A stretch of 64,000 nucleotides of DNA from JAZOTM01 sp045657625 (GTDB taxonomy: Bacteria > Bacillota > Clostridia > Lachnospirales > Lachnospiraceae), in NCBI GenBank assembly GCA_045657625.1, contig JAZOTM010000009.1, positions 68,945-132,944 on the forward strand, in the 5' to 3' direction. The notes below the pieces were generated by a model, which was not told where the DNA came from, did not search any database, and was given only the letters and a program-made list of their open reading frames with translations. Shown here in pieces: positions 8,468 through 18,008 of the stretch. Every line of letters begins with the position of its first letter. Within the stretch, counting starts at the first letter, position 1. A program made the translations under genes and the position numbers.

Positions 8468-9997
8468 TTATTTCTTTTTCTTTGTGCTCTTCTTTGCCGG
8501 TTTTTTCGGCTCCGTCAAAGGATTGAAACGTGCATAAATTTTCATATTCTCGCAAACTTTTTTTGCAAGGGTCTTATTGTAAGTGCCCTTCTTTGCACGC
8601 CATTTCCAGTTGGTTCCCAAAGTAGAAGGAATATTCATACGTGCTTCTGAGCCAAGACCAAGCAAATCCTGCATGGTGACAATGGTCAAATCCGCAACAC
8701 TGGCCCATGCGCCCTTCATCATGCCCCAATTGTATCCTTCTTCCTCTGTCAAACGTAAATATTCTTTTGCAAATTTTACGCTTTCCTTTGGAGCGGTATC
8801 AAACCAGCCCATAATAGTATCGTTGTCATGGGTTCCGGTATAAACGACACAATTCTTGATGTAATTGTGTGGCAAATAGTCACCGTCTTCTCTGGAATCA
8901 AAAGCAAACTGTGTTACCTTCATGCCCGGGAATCCGGAATCCTGTACCAGTTTAATGACCGATGGAGTCAAGAATCCCAAATCTTCTACAATGATATCCA
9001 ATTTGCCTAAATTCTTCTCTAATGTGCGGAATAAAGACATTCCCGGTCCTTTTTTCCACTTTCCGTTCTTTGCGGTCTTGTCCTTTGCAGGGATTGCATA
9101 ATAAGAATCAAATCCACGGAAATGATCGATACGAATCACATCATAAAGTTCAGACATTGCTTTCATACGTCTGGTCCAGAACTGGAATCCATCCTTTTTC
9201 ATCACATTCCAGCGGAACAAAGGATTGCCCCAAAGCTGTCCGTCTTCGCTAAATGCATCCGGTGGGCATCCAGCCACCTCTATCATTTGTAAGTTTTTAT
9301 CTAAATAGAACTGATCTGGATTTGCCCACACATCAGAACTATCTCCCGCAACATAAATCGGCACATCGCCAATAATGGAAATTCCGTTTTCATGCGCATA
9401 TTTTTTTAACGCATCCCACTGTTTGTAGAACCAATACTGTAAGGTCTGGTAAAAATCCATATCGGCTTGCAACTCTGTCTTTGCCTGTTTCATGGCTTTT
9501 TCTTCACGGAAACGAAGCTCGTCTTCCCATTCCATCCAAGAAATTCCGCCCTTGGAATCCTTGATTGCCATAAACAAACTATAATCTTCCAACCAATCTT
9601 TATTCTTCTTGCAAAAACTTGCATAATCCTTTGGTGCGTTCTTGCTGAACTTCTCATGTGCTTTTCTTAATACACGAAATCTGCTTTCATAAAGGACACC
9701 ATAATCCACATACTCCTCGTTGTCTCCCCAGTTCTCGGATGTAATGTCTTTCTTCGTCAAGTAGCCTTCTTCTACCAATGTATCCAAATCTATGAAATAA
9801 GGATTTCCTGCAAAGCTGGAAAAGGATTGATAAGGAGAATCTCCATAACTTGTCGGGCATACCGGCAGCATCTGCCAATATGTCTGTCCACTCTCTCTTA
9901 AAAAATCCACAAATTTTCTTGCCTCTTCTCCCATGGTACCAATACCATACGGTGATGCCAAAGAAGAAATATGCATTAATATTCCACTCTTTCTCAT
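8468..9997 (-). CDS. malQ: 4-alpha-glucanotransferase (amylomaltase, GH77)
   Basis: A 509-residue GH77 enzyme that moves alpha-1,4-glucan chains between maltodextrins. The opening RKSGILMHISSLASPYGIG is the GH77 signature. The nucleophile region is VIRIDHFRGFD (near 290), the acid/base lies in IIVEDLGFLT (near 340) and a third carboxylate in YTGTHDNDT (near 390). The C-terminus is a Lys-rich tail (KKPAKKSTKKKK). AGGAGG lies just before the ATG. A GlgX-type debranching enzyme elsewhere in the window could supply linear glucans for the same pathway. Confidence 0.95.
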   Translation of the reverse strand: MRKSGILMHISSLASPYGIGTMGEEARKFVDFLRESGQTYWQMLPVCPTSYGDSPYQSFSSFAGNPYFIDLDTLVEEGYLTKKDITSENWGDNEEYVDYGVLYESRFRVLRKAHEKFSKNAPKDYASFCKKNKDWLEDYSLFMAIKDSKGGISWMEWEDELRFREEKAMKQAKTELQADMDFYQTLQYWFYKQWDALKKYAHENGISIIGDVPIYVAGDSSDVWANPDQFYLDKNLQMIEVAGCPPDAFSEDGQLWGNPLFRWNVMKKDGFQFWTRRMKAMSELYDVIRIDHFRGFDSYYAIPAKDKTAKNGKWKKGPGMSLFRTLEKNLGKLDIIVEDLGFLTPSVIKLVQDSGFPGMKVTQFAFDSREDGDYLPHNYIKNCVVYTGTHDNDTIMGWFDTAPKESVKFAKEYLRLTEEEGYNWGMMKGAWASVADLTIVTMQDLLGLGSEARMNIPSTLGTNWKWRAKKGTYNKTLAKKVCENMKIYARFNPLTEPKKPAKKSTKKKK

Positions 9998-10176
9998 GAT
10001 GTCCTCCTCATACTCTCTATGTATCCCATTATCATAGATTTCTTTGGAAACCGCAATATTACACGGTTTTTTCCACTTTCTGACTAATTTTCCCTTCCGG
10101 TTTTTGTCTATTTTTTAACCAAAGCACTTCTTTTTTTTCGAAAAAAATTTCGTAAATTTTCGGAATAGAATTCGTG

Positions 10177-10182
10177 TATAAT
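10177..10182 (+). promoter_or_regulatory. Probable -10 element for the ClC transporter gene
   Basis: A perfect TATAAT lies about 50 bases upstream of the chosen ATG in the divergent malQ/ClC gap. No good -35 hexamer is seen at 17 bases, so this is a partial prediction. The rest of this 235-base gap shows no clear riboswitch or repeat. Confidence 0.4.
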
Positions 10183-10232
10183 ATTTTCTAGGTTTTTTGA
10201 ACCTTTTTACTTTTTTTTACGAGGAATTGTTT

Positions 10233-11492
10233 ATGGATAAAGAATATGTCAAACACAAATTAAAACACAACGGCGAGCGTCTGTTTATCGTGCTAAAATG
10301 GGTGATTTTTTCCATTTTATCCGGCATCTTAATCGGCATCATCGGTGCCGTCTTCTCTCTTTTACTAAAAGATGTGACCAATTTGCGAGGTGCACATCCG
10401 CAAATTGTATTCGCCCTACCCTTAGGTGGTCTGGTCATTGTCTTTTGTTACAAGCTTTTTCATAATGAAAAAGACTCCGGCACCAACCTGATTTTATCCG
10501 CGATTCATTCCGGGGATCATGTGCCTCTTCGCATGGCACCTTCCATTTTTATTTCCACCATCTTGACCCATTTGTTTGGTGGTTCTGCCGGACGCGAAGG
10601 CGCAGCCCTTCAGCTTGGCGGAAGTATTGGTGGTTCCTTAGGGAAAGTTTTTCGTTTAAATGAAAAAGACCAACATATCATGATGATGTGCGGTATGAGT
10701 GCCGCCTTCTCTACACTTTTTGGAACTCCATTGGCCGCTGCTATTTTTTCGATGGAAGTAGTCAGTGTCGGCATTATGCATTATTCTGCGTTGGTGCCTT
10801 GCGTCATTGCTTCCTTGGTTGCACGGGAAGTAGCAAATCTCTTTGGTGTCTCCGGAGATCAATTTTTGCTTAGCACCATTCCAACCTTCCAATTAAAAAG
10901 TGCAGCCATGATCGCACTTCTTGCCATCTTAGCTGCACTGGTAAGTATTTTATTTTGTGTGGCTTTGCATACGTCCGCGCACTTTTTTCAAAAAATCAAA
11001 AATCCCTATTTCCGGATTTTTCTTGGCGGTGCCTTAGTCCTTTTCCTCACCCTTCTTGTAGGTGACCAGACTTACAATGGTGCCGGATTAAATGTCATTG
11101 AGCAATGTTTTAGCGGCAACGTATTTCCGCTGGCCTTCTTACTAAAAATCATATTTACAGCAGTCACCATCGGTTCCGGATATAAAGGGGGCGAAATTGT
11201 TCCCACCTTCTTTATTGGAGCCTCCTTTGGCGCACTGTTTGCCATGATTAGCGGTATGGATACCGGACTTTGTACAGCCGTAGGCATGACTGCCGTCTTC
11301 TGCGGTGTTACCAATTGCCCCATTACTTCGCTGCTCATTAGTTTTGAGTTGTTTGGGTTCCAAGGCCGCGCATACTTCTTACTGGCCGTAGCCATCAGTT
11401 ACGCTTTATCCGGCTATTTCGGACTCTACAGTAGCCAGAAAATTGTTTATAGCAAATACAAAACAAACTTTATCAACAAGCATACACATTAA
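10233..11492 (+). CDS. ClC-family anion channel/antiporter
   Basis: A 419-residue integral membrane protein with about ten or more hydrophobic segments. ClC signatures are present: GSAGREGAALQLGG (gating-glutamate motif GREGx) near residue 115 and GYKGGEIVPTFFIGASFGA near 320. The first canonical GSGIP motif is replaced by DSGTN. Loss of GSGIP, GREGA instead of GREGP, and GGEIVP instead of GxFxP suggest a subgroup away from standard chloride transporters, possibly the fluoride/proton (CLC-F) branch; that is inference. The ATG at 10233 follows GAGGA by seven bases and is preferred over an upstream TTG at 10197. Its 3' end overlaps that of the convergent trpG by 20 bases. Confidence 0.85.
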   Translation: MDKEYVKHKLKHNGERLFIVLKWVIFSILSGILIGIIGAVFSLLLKDVTNLRGAHPQIVFALPLGGLVIVFCYKLFHNEKDSGTNLILSAIHSGDHVPLRMAPSIFISTILTHLFGGSAGREGAALQLGGSIGGSLGKVFRLNEKDQHIMMMCGMSAAFSTLFGTPLAAAIFSMEVVSVGIMHYSALVPCVIASLVAREVANLFGVSGDQFLLSTIPTFQLKSAAMIALLAILAALVSILFCVALHTSAHFFQKIKNPYFRIFLGGALVLFLTLLVGDQTYNGAGLNVIEQCFSGNVFPLAFLLKIIFTAVTIGSGYKGGEIVPTFFIGASFGALFAMISGMDTGLCTAVGMTAVFCGVTNCPITSLLISFELFGFQGRAYFLLAVAISYALSGYFGLYSSQKIVYSKYKTNFINKHTH

Positions 11493-12048
11493 AAAAATTC
11501 TGTAGCATCGCAGTTCCATGCGGAGTCAAAATGGATTCCGGGTGGAATTGCATGCCAAATATAGGGTATTCTTTGTGTTTTACCGCCATGATTTCTCCGT
11601 CCTCTGCAATTGCAAGGACTTCTAAAGAATCCGGCACAGAATCTGCCGCACATACCAAAGAATGATAACGCGCCACTTTCACAGGATCCGCAATGCCTTC
11701 AAACAACGCACAGCCTTCCTTCGTAGCAATCACAGATTGCTTCCCATGCATCATTTCCTTTGCATAAGTGATTTTCCCACCAAACACTTCACAAATTGCC
11801 TGGTGCCCAAGGCACACCCCAAGAATCGGAATTTTCCCTGCAAATTGTCGAATGACTTCTTCACAGATTCCTGCATCCTTGGGCTTTCCCGGTCCCGGGG
11901 AAAGGACGATGTGCGTCGGCTTTTTCTCAGCGATTTCTTCCAAAGTTATGGCGTCATTTCTTACCACTTCTACCTCCGGCATGATCTCGCCGATTTTTTG
12001 GTACAAATTATAGGAAAAACTATCGTAATTGTCGATTAATAAAATCAT
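11473..12048 (-). CDS. trpG: Anthranilate synthase component II (glutamine amidotransferase)
   Basis: A 191-residue class I amidotransferase that supplies ammonia to TrpE. MILLIDNYDSFSYNL opens the protein, the nucleophile cysteine is in GVCLGHQAICEVFGG near residue 80, and the His-Glu pair is in FGMQFHPESILT near 170. The ATG at 12048 overlaps the trpE stop (ATGA), pointing to translational coupling. It is the last gene of the trp operon, and its stop lies inside the end of the convergent ClC gene. Confidence 0.96.
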   Translation of the reverse strand: MILLIDNYDSFSYNLYQKIGEIMPEVEVVRNDAITLEEIAEKKPTHIVLSPGPGKPKDAGICEEVIRQFAGKIPILGVCLGHQAICEVFGGKITYAKEMMHGKQSVIATKEGCALFEGIADPVKVARYHSLVCAADSVPDSLEVLAIAEDGEIMAVKHKEYPIFGMQFHPESILTPHGTAMLQNFFNVYAC

Positions 12049-13562
12049 TCCAGCCCTCCATTTGCGGCTTCCACTGCTTTTACCACAGCCTTTGCCTTGT
12101 TGATACATTCCTGGGCTTCCTTTTCCGGCACAGAATCTGCTACGATTCCCGCTCCGGAGCGAATCCATACCCGGTCGTTTTCCTTATACGCTAGGCGGAT
12201 TGCAATGCAAACATCTGCATTTCCGGTGAAATCCAAATAACCCAAAGCTCCTCCATAAAGACCACGTTTGCTGCCTTCCAATTCTTCAATAATCTCACAA
12301 GCCCTTATTTTCGGTGCGCCGGAAAGCGTGCCTGCAGGAAGTACCGCATTGATTGCATCAATGGCATCCAAGCCTTCCTGCAAATCCGCCTGTACCTCTG
12401 AGCCGATGTGCATCACATGGGAAAAACGTTCTATTTCCATATACTTCACCACTTCCACAGATCCGATTTTTCCAATGCGTCCCAAATCATTTCGGCCCAA
12501 ATCCACCAGCATATTGTGCTCTGCCCGCTCTTTTTCATCCTGCAAAAGTTCTTGTTCCAGAGCAAAATCTTCTTTCAAATCCTTGCCTCTTGGTCTGGTG
12601 CCTGCCAAAGGATAGGTATGTACCCGCCCGTTTTGCACGCTTACCAGCGTCTCCGGGGATGCTCCCGCAATTTCCATGGTATTTCCGGAAAAATAAAGCA
12701 TATAAGGAGAAGGATTTTCGCTACGCAAGTACCGATAGGTATCAAACAAACTGCCCTCCGCCTTTGCGCACATGGGATTGGATAAAACCACCTGGAAAAT
12801 ATCTCCTTCGCGAATGTATTCCTTCGCCTTTTTTACCATATCTCCGTAAGCTTCTTCTGAAAACTTCGGCTTCAATTCCGATTGTAACGTAAGTGGCGGA
12901 AATGCAAATTTTCGGTTGCTACGCAATAGTTTCTTTAACACAAGCAATTTCTTTTCCGCCTGTTGATAAGCCGTAAAACAAGCTTTTTCAAAGGCTTCTT
13001 CCGAATCTGCATTCTCCGGCAACATCACGCCGGTAATCAAATAGATTTTCTGTTTAAAATGATCAAATGCAATGACATCCTGGAACAACATAAAATCCAA
13101 ATCGGCGCTGTCCCCTTCCGCCATACAAGCTTCTAACACCGGTTCATTGTATTTGATGTAATCATAGGAAAAAAATCCCACTAAGCCACCGGTAAAAGGC
13201 GGTAATTCCGAAAGTTTCGGGGTCTTGTAATCCGCCAAAATCTTTCGAAGCACCTCTGCCGGATGCGCAACACGCGTTTCTTCCACCACACGCAGGGTAT
13301 CTCCCACCGTTTCTTTGATGGTCATCACATGGTTTTTACAAGTGATTTCATATTCCGGCTGAAATCCCAAAAAAGAATAACGACCCCAGTTTTCCGATTG
13401 GCATGCGCTTTCCAACACAAAGCACTGTAAACTCACACTTTTCAGTGTGCGCATGACTTCAATCGGCGTAAAGGAATCTGCCAGCATTTCTACTGCCACG
13501 GGAATACGCTTATATTCTCTTTTTTTTGCAAAAGCAAGTACTTCCTCAAAACTAGGATGCAT
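12045..13562 (-). CDS. trpE: Anthranilate synthase component I
   Basis: A 505-residue chorismate-using enzyme making anthranilate with TrpG. The Trp feedback region near residue 50 reads CFVLESA (family LLES-like). The chorismate-binding domain shows MEIAGASPETLVSVQNGRV, PLAGTRPRGKD, RAEHNMLVDLGRNDLGRIG and LPAGTLSGAPKIRACEII in order. The ATG is at 13562, inside the end of trpA (11-base overlap), with AGAGG upstream. Unusually, trpE is fifth rather than first in this operon. Confidence 0.96.
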   Translation of the reverse strand: MHPSFEEVLAFAKKREYKRIPVAVEMLADSFTPIEVMRTLKSVSLQCFVLESACQSENWGRYSFLGFQPEYEITCKNHVMTIKETVGDTLRVVEETRVAHPAEVLRKILADYKTPKLSELPPFTGGLVGFFSYDYIKYNEPVLEACMAEGDSADLDFMLFQDVIAFDHFKQKIYLITGVMLPENADSEEAFEKACFTAYQQAEKKLLVLKKLLRSNRKFAFPPLTLQSELKPKFSEEAYGDMVKKAKEYIREGDIFQVVLSNPMCAKAEGSLFDTYRYLRSENPSPYMLYFSGNTMEIAGASPETLVSVQNGRVHTYPLAGTRPRGKDLKEDFALEQELLQDEKERAEHNMLVDLGRNDLGRIGKIGSVEVVKYMEIERFSHVMHIGSEVQADLQEGLDAIDAINAVLPAGTLSGAPKIRACEIIEELEGSKRGLYGGALGYLDFTGNADVCIAIRLAYKENDRVWIRSGAGIVADSVPEKEAQECINKAKAVVKAVEAANGGLE

Positions 13563-14328
13563 AATAAGCCTCTTTCATTTCCTTCACAAATTTGCCCACT
13601 TCATCCGGGGCATCTTTTCCATATTTTTCAATTACACGTACAATAGCAGATCCCACAATGGCGCCATCGGAAATATTTGCCATTTCTGCAGCCTGCTCCG
13701 GTGTAGAAATCCCAAATCCCACTGCACAAGGGACATCGGTGACTTTACGAACACGTTCCACTGTGGTTTTTAAATCTCCGGTGATTTTACTTCTTTCCCC
13801 GGTCACCCCAAGGCTGGAAACCAAATACAAGAATCCTTTTGCTTCCTTCGCAATCATTTCCACACGGCCTTCGGAAGTCGGTGCAATCATAGAAACAAAT
13901 TCAACTTCATAGCGTGATGCCACACTTTCAAATTCTTCCTTTTCTTCATAAGGTACATCCGGCAAAATAATTCCGGAAATACCACTTTCCTTGCATTTCT
14001 TGAAAAATCCGTCGTTGCCATAGGAATAAACCACATTGGCGTAAGTCATAAATACAAGCGGTACCTCCACTTCACTGCTGACTTCCTTCACCATAGCAAA
14101 GACATCATCTGTAGTAATGCCGTTGGAAAGAGCTCTTAAATTGGCCTGCATAATCACAGGTCCTTCAGCCGTTGGATCTGAGAACGGAATTCCCAGTTCA
14201 ATCAAGTCTGCTCCATTTTCCGCCAATGCATGGATGATTTTCTTTGTGGTTTCCAAATCCGGATCCCCACAAGTAATGAATGGAATAAATGCTTTTTTAT
14301 TTTCAAATGCCTGTCTGATTTTATTCAT
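13552..14328 (-). CDS. trpA: Tryptophan synthase alpha chain
   Basis: A 258-residue TIM-barrel enzyme releasing indole from indole-3-glycerol phosphate. The catalytic Glu lies in LIELGIPFSDPTAEGPVI near residue 48, the Asp in ISGIILPDVPYEE near 130, and the phosphate loop in VGFGISTPEQA near 210. The ATG at 14328 overlaps the trpB end by eight bases, so coupling is likely; an upstream in-frame start has no ribosome site. It is followed by trpE with overlapping ends. Confidence 0.96.
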   Translation of the reverse strand: MNKIRQAFENKKAFIPFITCGDPDLETTKKIIHALAENGADLIELGIPFSDPTAEGPVIMQANLRALSNGITTDDVFAMVKEVSSEVEVPLVFMTYANVVYSYGNDGFFKKCKESGISGIILPDVPYEEKEEFESVASRYEVEFVSMIAPTSEGRVEMIAKEAKGFLYLVSSLGVTGERSKITGDLKTTVERVRKVTDVPCAVGFGISTPEQAAEMANISDGAIVGSAIVRVIEKYGKDAPDEVGKFVKEMKEAYYAS

Positions 14329-16102
14329 GAATATCTTCTCCTCTGTAACGTGCCATCGCTGCACAATCTTTGTCTCCTCTACCGGATACGGTTACTAAAA
14401 TAATCTGGTCTTTACGCATGGTTGGTGCCAACTTCTTTGCATAAGCAATGGCATGGGATGATTCAATGGCTGCGATAATTCCCTCTGTCTTTGCAATGTA
14501 TTCGAAGGCATCTACGGCTTCTTCGTCTGTAATCGGTACATATTCCGCTCTACCAATGTCATGTAAATATGCATGTTCCGGTCCAACACCCGGATAATCC
14601 AAACCTGCAGAAATAGAGTAAACCGGTGCAATCTGACCATATTTATCCTGGCAGAAATAAGATTTCATACCATGGAAAATACCGATTTTTCCGGTATTTA
14701 CCGTAGCAGCGGTTTCAAAAGTATCAATGCCTCTACCTGCAGCTTCACAGCCAATCAAGCGTACATTTTCATCCTCAATATAGTGATAAAAACTTCCGAT
14801 GGCATTACTTCCACCACCAACGCAAGCCAACACAGCATCCGGAAGACGACCTTCCTTTTCCAAAATCTGCTGTTTGGACTCTCTGGAAATCACAGCCTGG
14901 AAATCACGTACGATGGTTGGGAACGGATGAGGACCCATTACAGATCCCAAACAATAATGGGTATCTTCAATACGATTGGTCCATTCTCTCATAGCCTCCG
15001 AAACCGCATCCTTTAGAGTTGCAGTTCCGCTGGTAACCGGGATGACTTCTGCCCCAAGCAAACGCATACGATAAACGTTTAATGCCTGTCGATCCGTATC
15101 CTCTTTTCCCATAAATACTACACACTCCATACCAAGCAATGCTGCCGCAGTCGCTGTTGCGACTCCATGCTGTCCGGCGCCTGTTTCTGCAATTAATCTG
15201 GTCTTTCCCATTTTCTTTGCAAGAAGGGCCTGTCCTAACACATTGTTGATTTTGTGAGAACCGGTATGATTCAAATCTTCTCTCTTTAAATAAATCTTGG
15301 CTCCGCCCAAATCTTTGGTCATTTTCTCTGCGTAATAAAGCAAACTTGGACGTCCTGCATACTCATCCAACAACGTCTTTAATTCTCGATTGAACTCCGG
15401 ATCATCCTTGTAATGATTGTAAGCTTCGTTCAACTCATTTACCGCATTCATCAAGGTTTCCGGAATGTACTGTCCGCCGTGTACCCCGAAACGACCGGTA
15501 TCATCTTTTTTCTCTCTGACTGTATTTACAAACTCTGTCATTTTCTTCGCATCCTTTACATGATTCGTTTCAATACCGGAACTTACATCGACACCAAAAG
15601 GATTTACCTTTTCGATGGCACTTTTTACATTGGCATTGTCCAAACCGCCGGCCAAGATAAACGGACGGCTACTGTTAGAAAGCAAGTTCCAATCGAAGGT
15701 TTCTCCGGTTCCTTTTCCGGTATCAAAAAGCAACATGTCCGCGCTGGACTGTTCTGCCTTTTCCAAATCGCTTTCCACCGTCAAATGGAAGGTTTTGATA
15801 ACCGGAATCTGTTTTTCCTGCAATTCTTTGATATAGCTTTCGCTTTCGTTTCCATGAAGCTGCGCCACATCAATGATTTGTTCCTCATACAGTTCCTCGA
15901 TTTCTTCCTTGTCCGCATCCACAAAAACACCTACGCTTTTAATCTCGGGACGAAGCAACGCTTTCAATTCCTTGGCTCTGGATTTGGTTACATTTCTTTT
16001 GCTTTTTTCATAGAAAACAAAACCCACATATTCCGGCTTTAATTCATTTGCTTTTTGAATATCTTCTTCTCTTGTTAATCCACATAACTTAATACTTGTC
16101 AT
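14321..16102 (-). CDS. trpFB: Fused phosphoribosylanthranilate isomerase / tryptophan synthase beta chain
   Basis: A 593-residue protein joining two enzymes. Residues 1-200 are TrpF: MTSIKLCGLTREEDIQKA at the start (catalytic Cys) and the phosphate loop FILAGGLDNANV. Residues from about 205 are TrpB: GRFGVHGGQYIPETLM, the PLP lysine in DLNHTGSHKINN, and the phosphate-binding CVGGGSNAIGSF. It therefore performs the third and last steps of tryptophan synthesis in one chain, with TrpA binding to the TrpB half. The linker is only a few residues (REKKDDT), and no start or ribosome site is seen between the halves. The ATG at 16102 follows AAAGGAGTATAGA. Confidence 0.95.
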   Translation of the reverse strand: MTSIKLCGLTREEDIQKANELKPEYVGFVFYEKSKRNVTKSRAKELKALLRPEIKSVGVFVDADKEEIEELYEEQIIDVAQLHGNESESYIKELQEKQIPVIKTFHLTVESDLEKAEQSSADMLLFDTGKGTGETFDWNLLSNSSRPFILAGGLDNANVKSAIEKVNPFGVDVSSGIETNHVKDAKKMTEFVNTVREKKDDTGRFGVHGGQYIPETLMNAVNELNEAYNHYKDDPEFNRELKTLLDEYAGRPSLLYYAEKMTKDLGGAKIYLKREDLNHTGSHKINNVLGQALLAKKMGKTRLIAETGAGQHGVATATAAALLGMECVVFMGKEDTDRQALNVYRMRLLGAEVIPVTSGTATLKDAVSEAMREWTNRIEDTHYCLGSVMGPHPFPTIVRDFQAVISRESKQQILEKEGRLPDAVLACVGGGSNAIGSFYHYIEDENVRLIGCEAAGRGIDTFETAATVNTGKIGIFHGMKSYFCQDKYGQIAPVYSISAGLDYPGVGPEHAYLHDIGRAEYVPITDEEAVDAFEYIAKTEGIIAAIESSHAIAYAKKLAPTMRKDQIILVTVSGRGDKDCAAMARYRGEDIHE

Positions 16103-16104
16103 TT

Positions 16105-16890
16105 CTATACTCCTTTCAACTTGGCCAATGCCTCTTTCTTATTCTCTTGTTTCATCATATATTCCCCAATCAAGCAGGCATTCACCCCTTGTTCCTTTAA
16201 AGGAGCCACATCTCCTTCTCCGGAAATTCCGCTTTCCGATACAAAAATCACATCGGAAGGAATGAGATTTCTCAATTGTAACGTGGTCTTTGTGTCCACG
16301 GTAAAATCCTTTAAATTGCGATTATTTACACCAATCATACGAGCCCCGGCCCGCAATGCCATTTGAATTTCTTCTGCATCATGCGCTTCTACCAAAGCAC
16401 TGAGTCCCAAGTCCTCACAAATCTGCAAGGAACGCGCCAGTTCCTTTTCCGTTAAAATACTGCAAATCAAAAGCACTGCCGAAGCCCCTAAAATCTTTGC
16501 CTCATAAATCATATAGGGATCCACCACAAAGTCCTTACGGATACAAGGGATACTGACGATTTCTGCAATTTCTTGCAAATACTGATCTTTTCCCAAAAAC
16601 CATCGTGGTTCGGTCAAAACGGAAATGCAATCCGCTCCGGCCTTTTCGTATTCCTTGGCGATTTGCAAATAAGGAAATTCCTTTGCAATCAGCCCTTTGG
16701 AAGGCGATGCTTTCTTGCATTCACAGATAAAAGATAATTCTTCTCCCTGCAAAGCCTTTTCAAAGGAAAAATATCCCTTTGGCATTACCTCGGCCCGTTC
16801 CTTCATCTCCTCATAGGAAAGAAGTTTCTTTTTTTCCTGCACGCGAAATCTTGCGTAATTTGCTAGTTGCTCTAATATGTTTGTTGCCAA
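16105..16890 (-). CDS. trpC: Indole-3-glycerol phosphate synthase
   Basis: A 261-residue TIM-barrel enzyme. Motifs SFICECKKASPSKGLI (catalytic Glu and Lys) near residue 50, CIRKDFVVDPYMIYEA near 115, and IGVNNRNLKDF plus VSESGI in the C-terminal half match IGPS. The start is TTG at 16890 with GGAG nine bases upstream; no in-frame ATG lies near it. It begins four bases after the trpD stop and is followed two bases on by trpFB. Confidence 0.95.
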   Translation of the reverse strand: MATNILEQLANYARFRVQEKKKLLSYEEMKERAEVMPKGYFSFEKALQGEELSFICECKKASPSKGLIAKEFPYLQIAKEYEKAGADCISVLTEPRWFLGKDQYLQEIAEIVSIPCIRKDFVVDPYMIYEAKILGASAVLLICSILTEKELARSLQICEDLGLSALVEAHDAEEIQMALRAGARMIGVNNRNLKDFTVDTKTTLQLRNLIPSDVIFVSESGISGEGDVAPLKEQGVNACLIGEYMMKQENKKEALAKLKGV

Positions 16891-16894
16891 AAAT

Positions 16895-17920
16895 CTATAC
16901 TCCTTCGTTGCTCAATGTAATAAAGTCTTCCAGGGTCTTATAAGCTTTTCCGGAATCAATCAATTCCGCCGCCAATTGCACCCCTTCCTCCATGGAGTTT
17001 GCTTTGCCTCCGATATAAAGGGAAGCTCCGGCATTCAAAAGTACTGCCTCTCGTTTCGCACCTTTTTCTTCGCCCTTTAAAATGGCTCTGGTAATGGATG
17101 CGTTTTCTTCCGGTGTGCCGCCCTTCAATTCCTCTTTGGTGCAAGTATGTAATCCAAACTGCTCCGGTGTAATGGTATAAGTTTTGTACCATCCATCCTT
17201 GATTTCGCAGATTTTGGTAGGAGCACTCATGGAAATCTCATCCAGCTTGTCCATGCCGTACACCACCATACCGCGTTTGACACCGATTTGAATCAATACC
17301 TGCGCCAATGACTCAACCAAATATTCATCATATACGCCCAACAATTGCATCTGTGGCCTTGCCGGATTGGTTAAGGGTCCTAAAATATTAAATACAGTTC
17401 GGAATCCCAATTCCTTTCGAATGGCACCCACATATTTCATAGAGGTGTGATACTTCTGTGCGAAGAAGAAACACATACCTACTTTTTCCAAAAGTTCTAT
17501 GCACTTTTCCGGATCCTGCGCTATTTGTACCCCCAGCGCTTCCAAACAATCTGCCGTTCCGCAAAGGGAAGAAGCTGCACGATTTCCATGCTTTGCCACT
17601 TTCATACCACCGGCTGCCGCCACAAGGGCTGATGTGGTGGAAATATTAAAACTCTGTGCATGATCTCCACCGGTACCAACAATTTCAAAAATGTCCATGT
17701 TGGTATCCACCTTCACTGCATGCTCTCTCATGGCTGTGGCACAACCTGCGATTTCATCTCTGGTTTCTGCCTTTGCACTTTTTGTCGAAAGTGCAGATAA
17801 AAATGCAGCGTTCTGCGTCGGTGTGCTTTCGCCGTTCATAATTTCATTCATAACGGCATACGCCTCGTCGTAGGTTAAATCTCCTTTGTTTACGATTTTT
17901 TCAATTGCTTCTTTAATCAT
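16895..17920 (-). CDS. trpD: Anthranilate phosphoribosyltransferase
   Basis: A 341-residue enzyme adding phosphoribose to anthranilate. The PRPP loop is IFEIVGTGGDHAQSFNIST near residue 80, and KHGNRAASSLCGTADCLEALG follows near 110. The ATG at 17920 has AAAGGGG upstream; a longer frame lacks a ribosome site. It is the first gene of the trp operon, directly downstream of the T-box leader. It has no fused TrpG domain. Confidence 0.96.
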   Translation of the reverse strand: MIKEAIEKIVNKGDLTYDEAYAVMNEIMNGESTPTQNAAFLSALSTKSAKAETRDEIAGCATAMREHAVKVDTNMDIFEIVGTGGDHAQSFNISTTSALVAAAGGMKVAKHGNRAASSLCGTADCLEALGVQIAQDPEKCIELLEKVGMCFFFAQKYHTSMKYVGAIRKELGFRTVFNILGPLTNPARPQMQLLGVYDEYLVESLAQVLIQIGVKRGMVVYGMDKLDEISMSAPTKICEIKDGWYKTYTITPEQFGLHTCTKEELKGGTPEENASITRAILKGEEKGAKREAVLLNAGASLYIGGKANSMEEGVQLAAELIDSGKAYKTLEDFITLSNEGV

Positions 17921-18008
17921 TTGAATCCCCTTTCCTGTATGGAGATTTTGATTTGAGTCAAGGACCATGGTATTTTTTAGATCATAGGAAAGAAATTCTC
18001 TAGGATAT

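Noticed and set aside
9998..10232. Fluoride riboswitch before the ClC gene
   Set aside because: No conserved riboswitch core was found in the gap.
12353..12892. Plus-strand 179-codon frame inside trpE
   Set aside because: It is antisense to the conserved chorismate-binding domain of TrpE and has no ribosome site.
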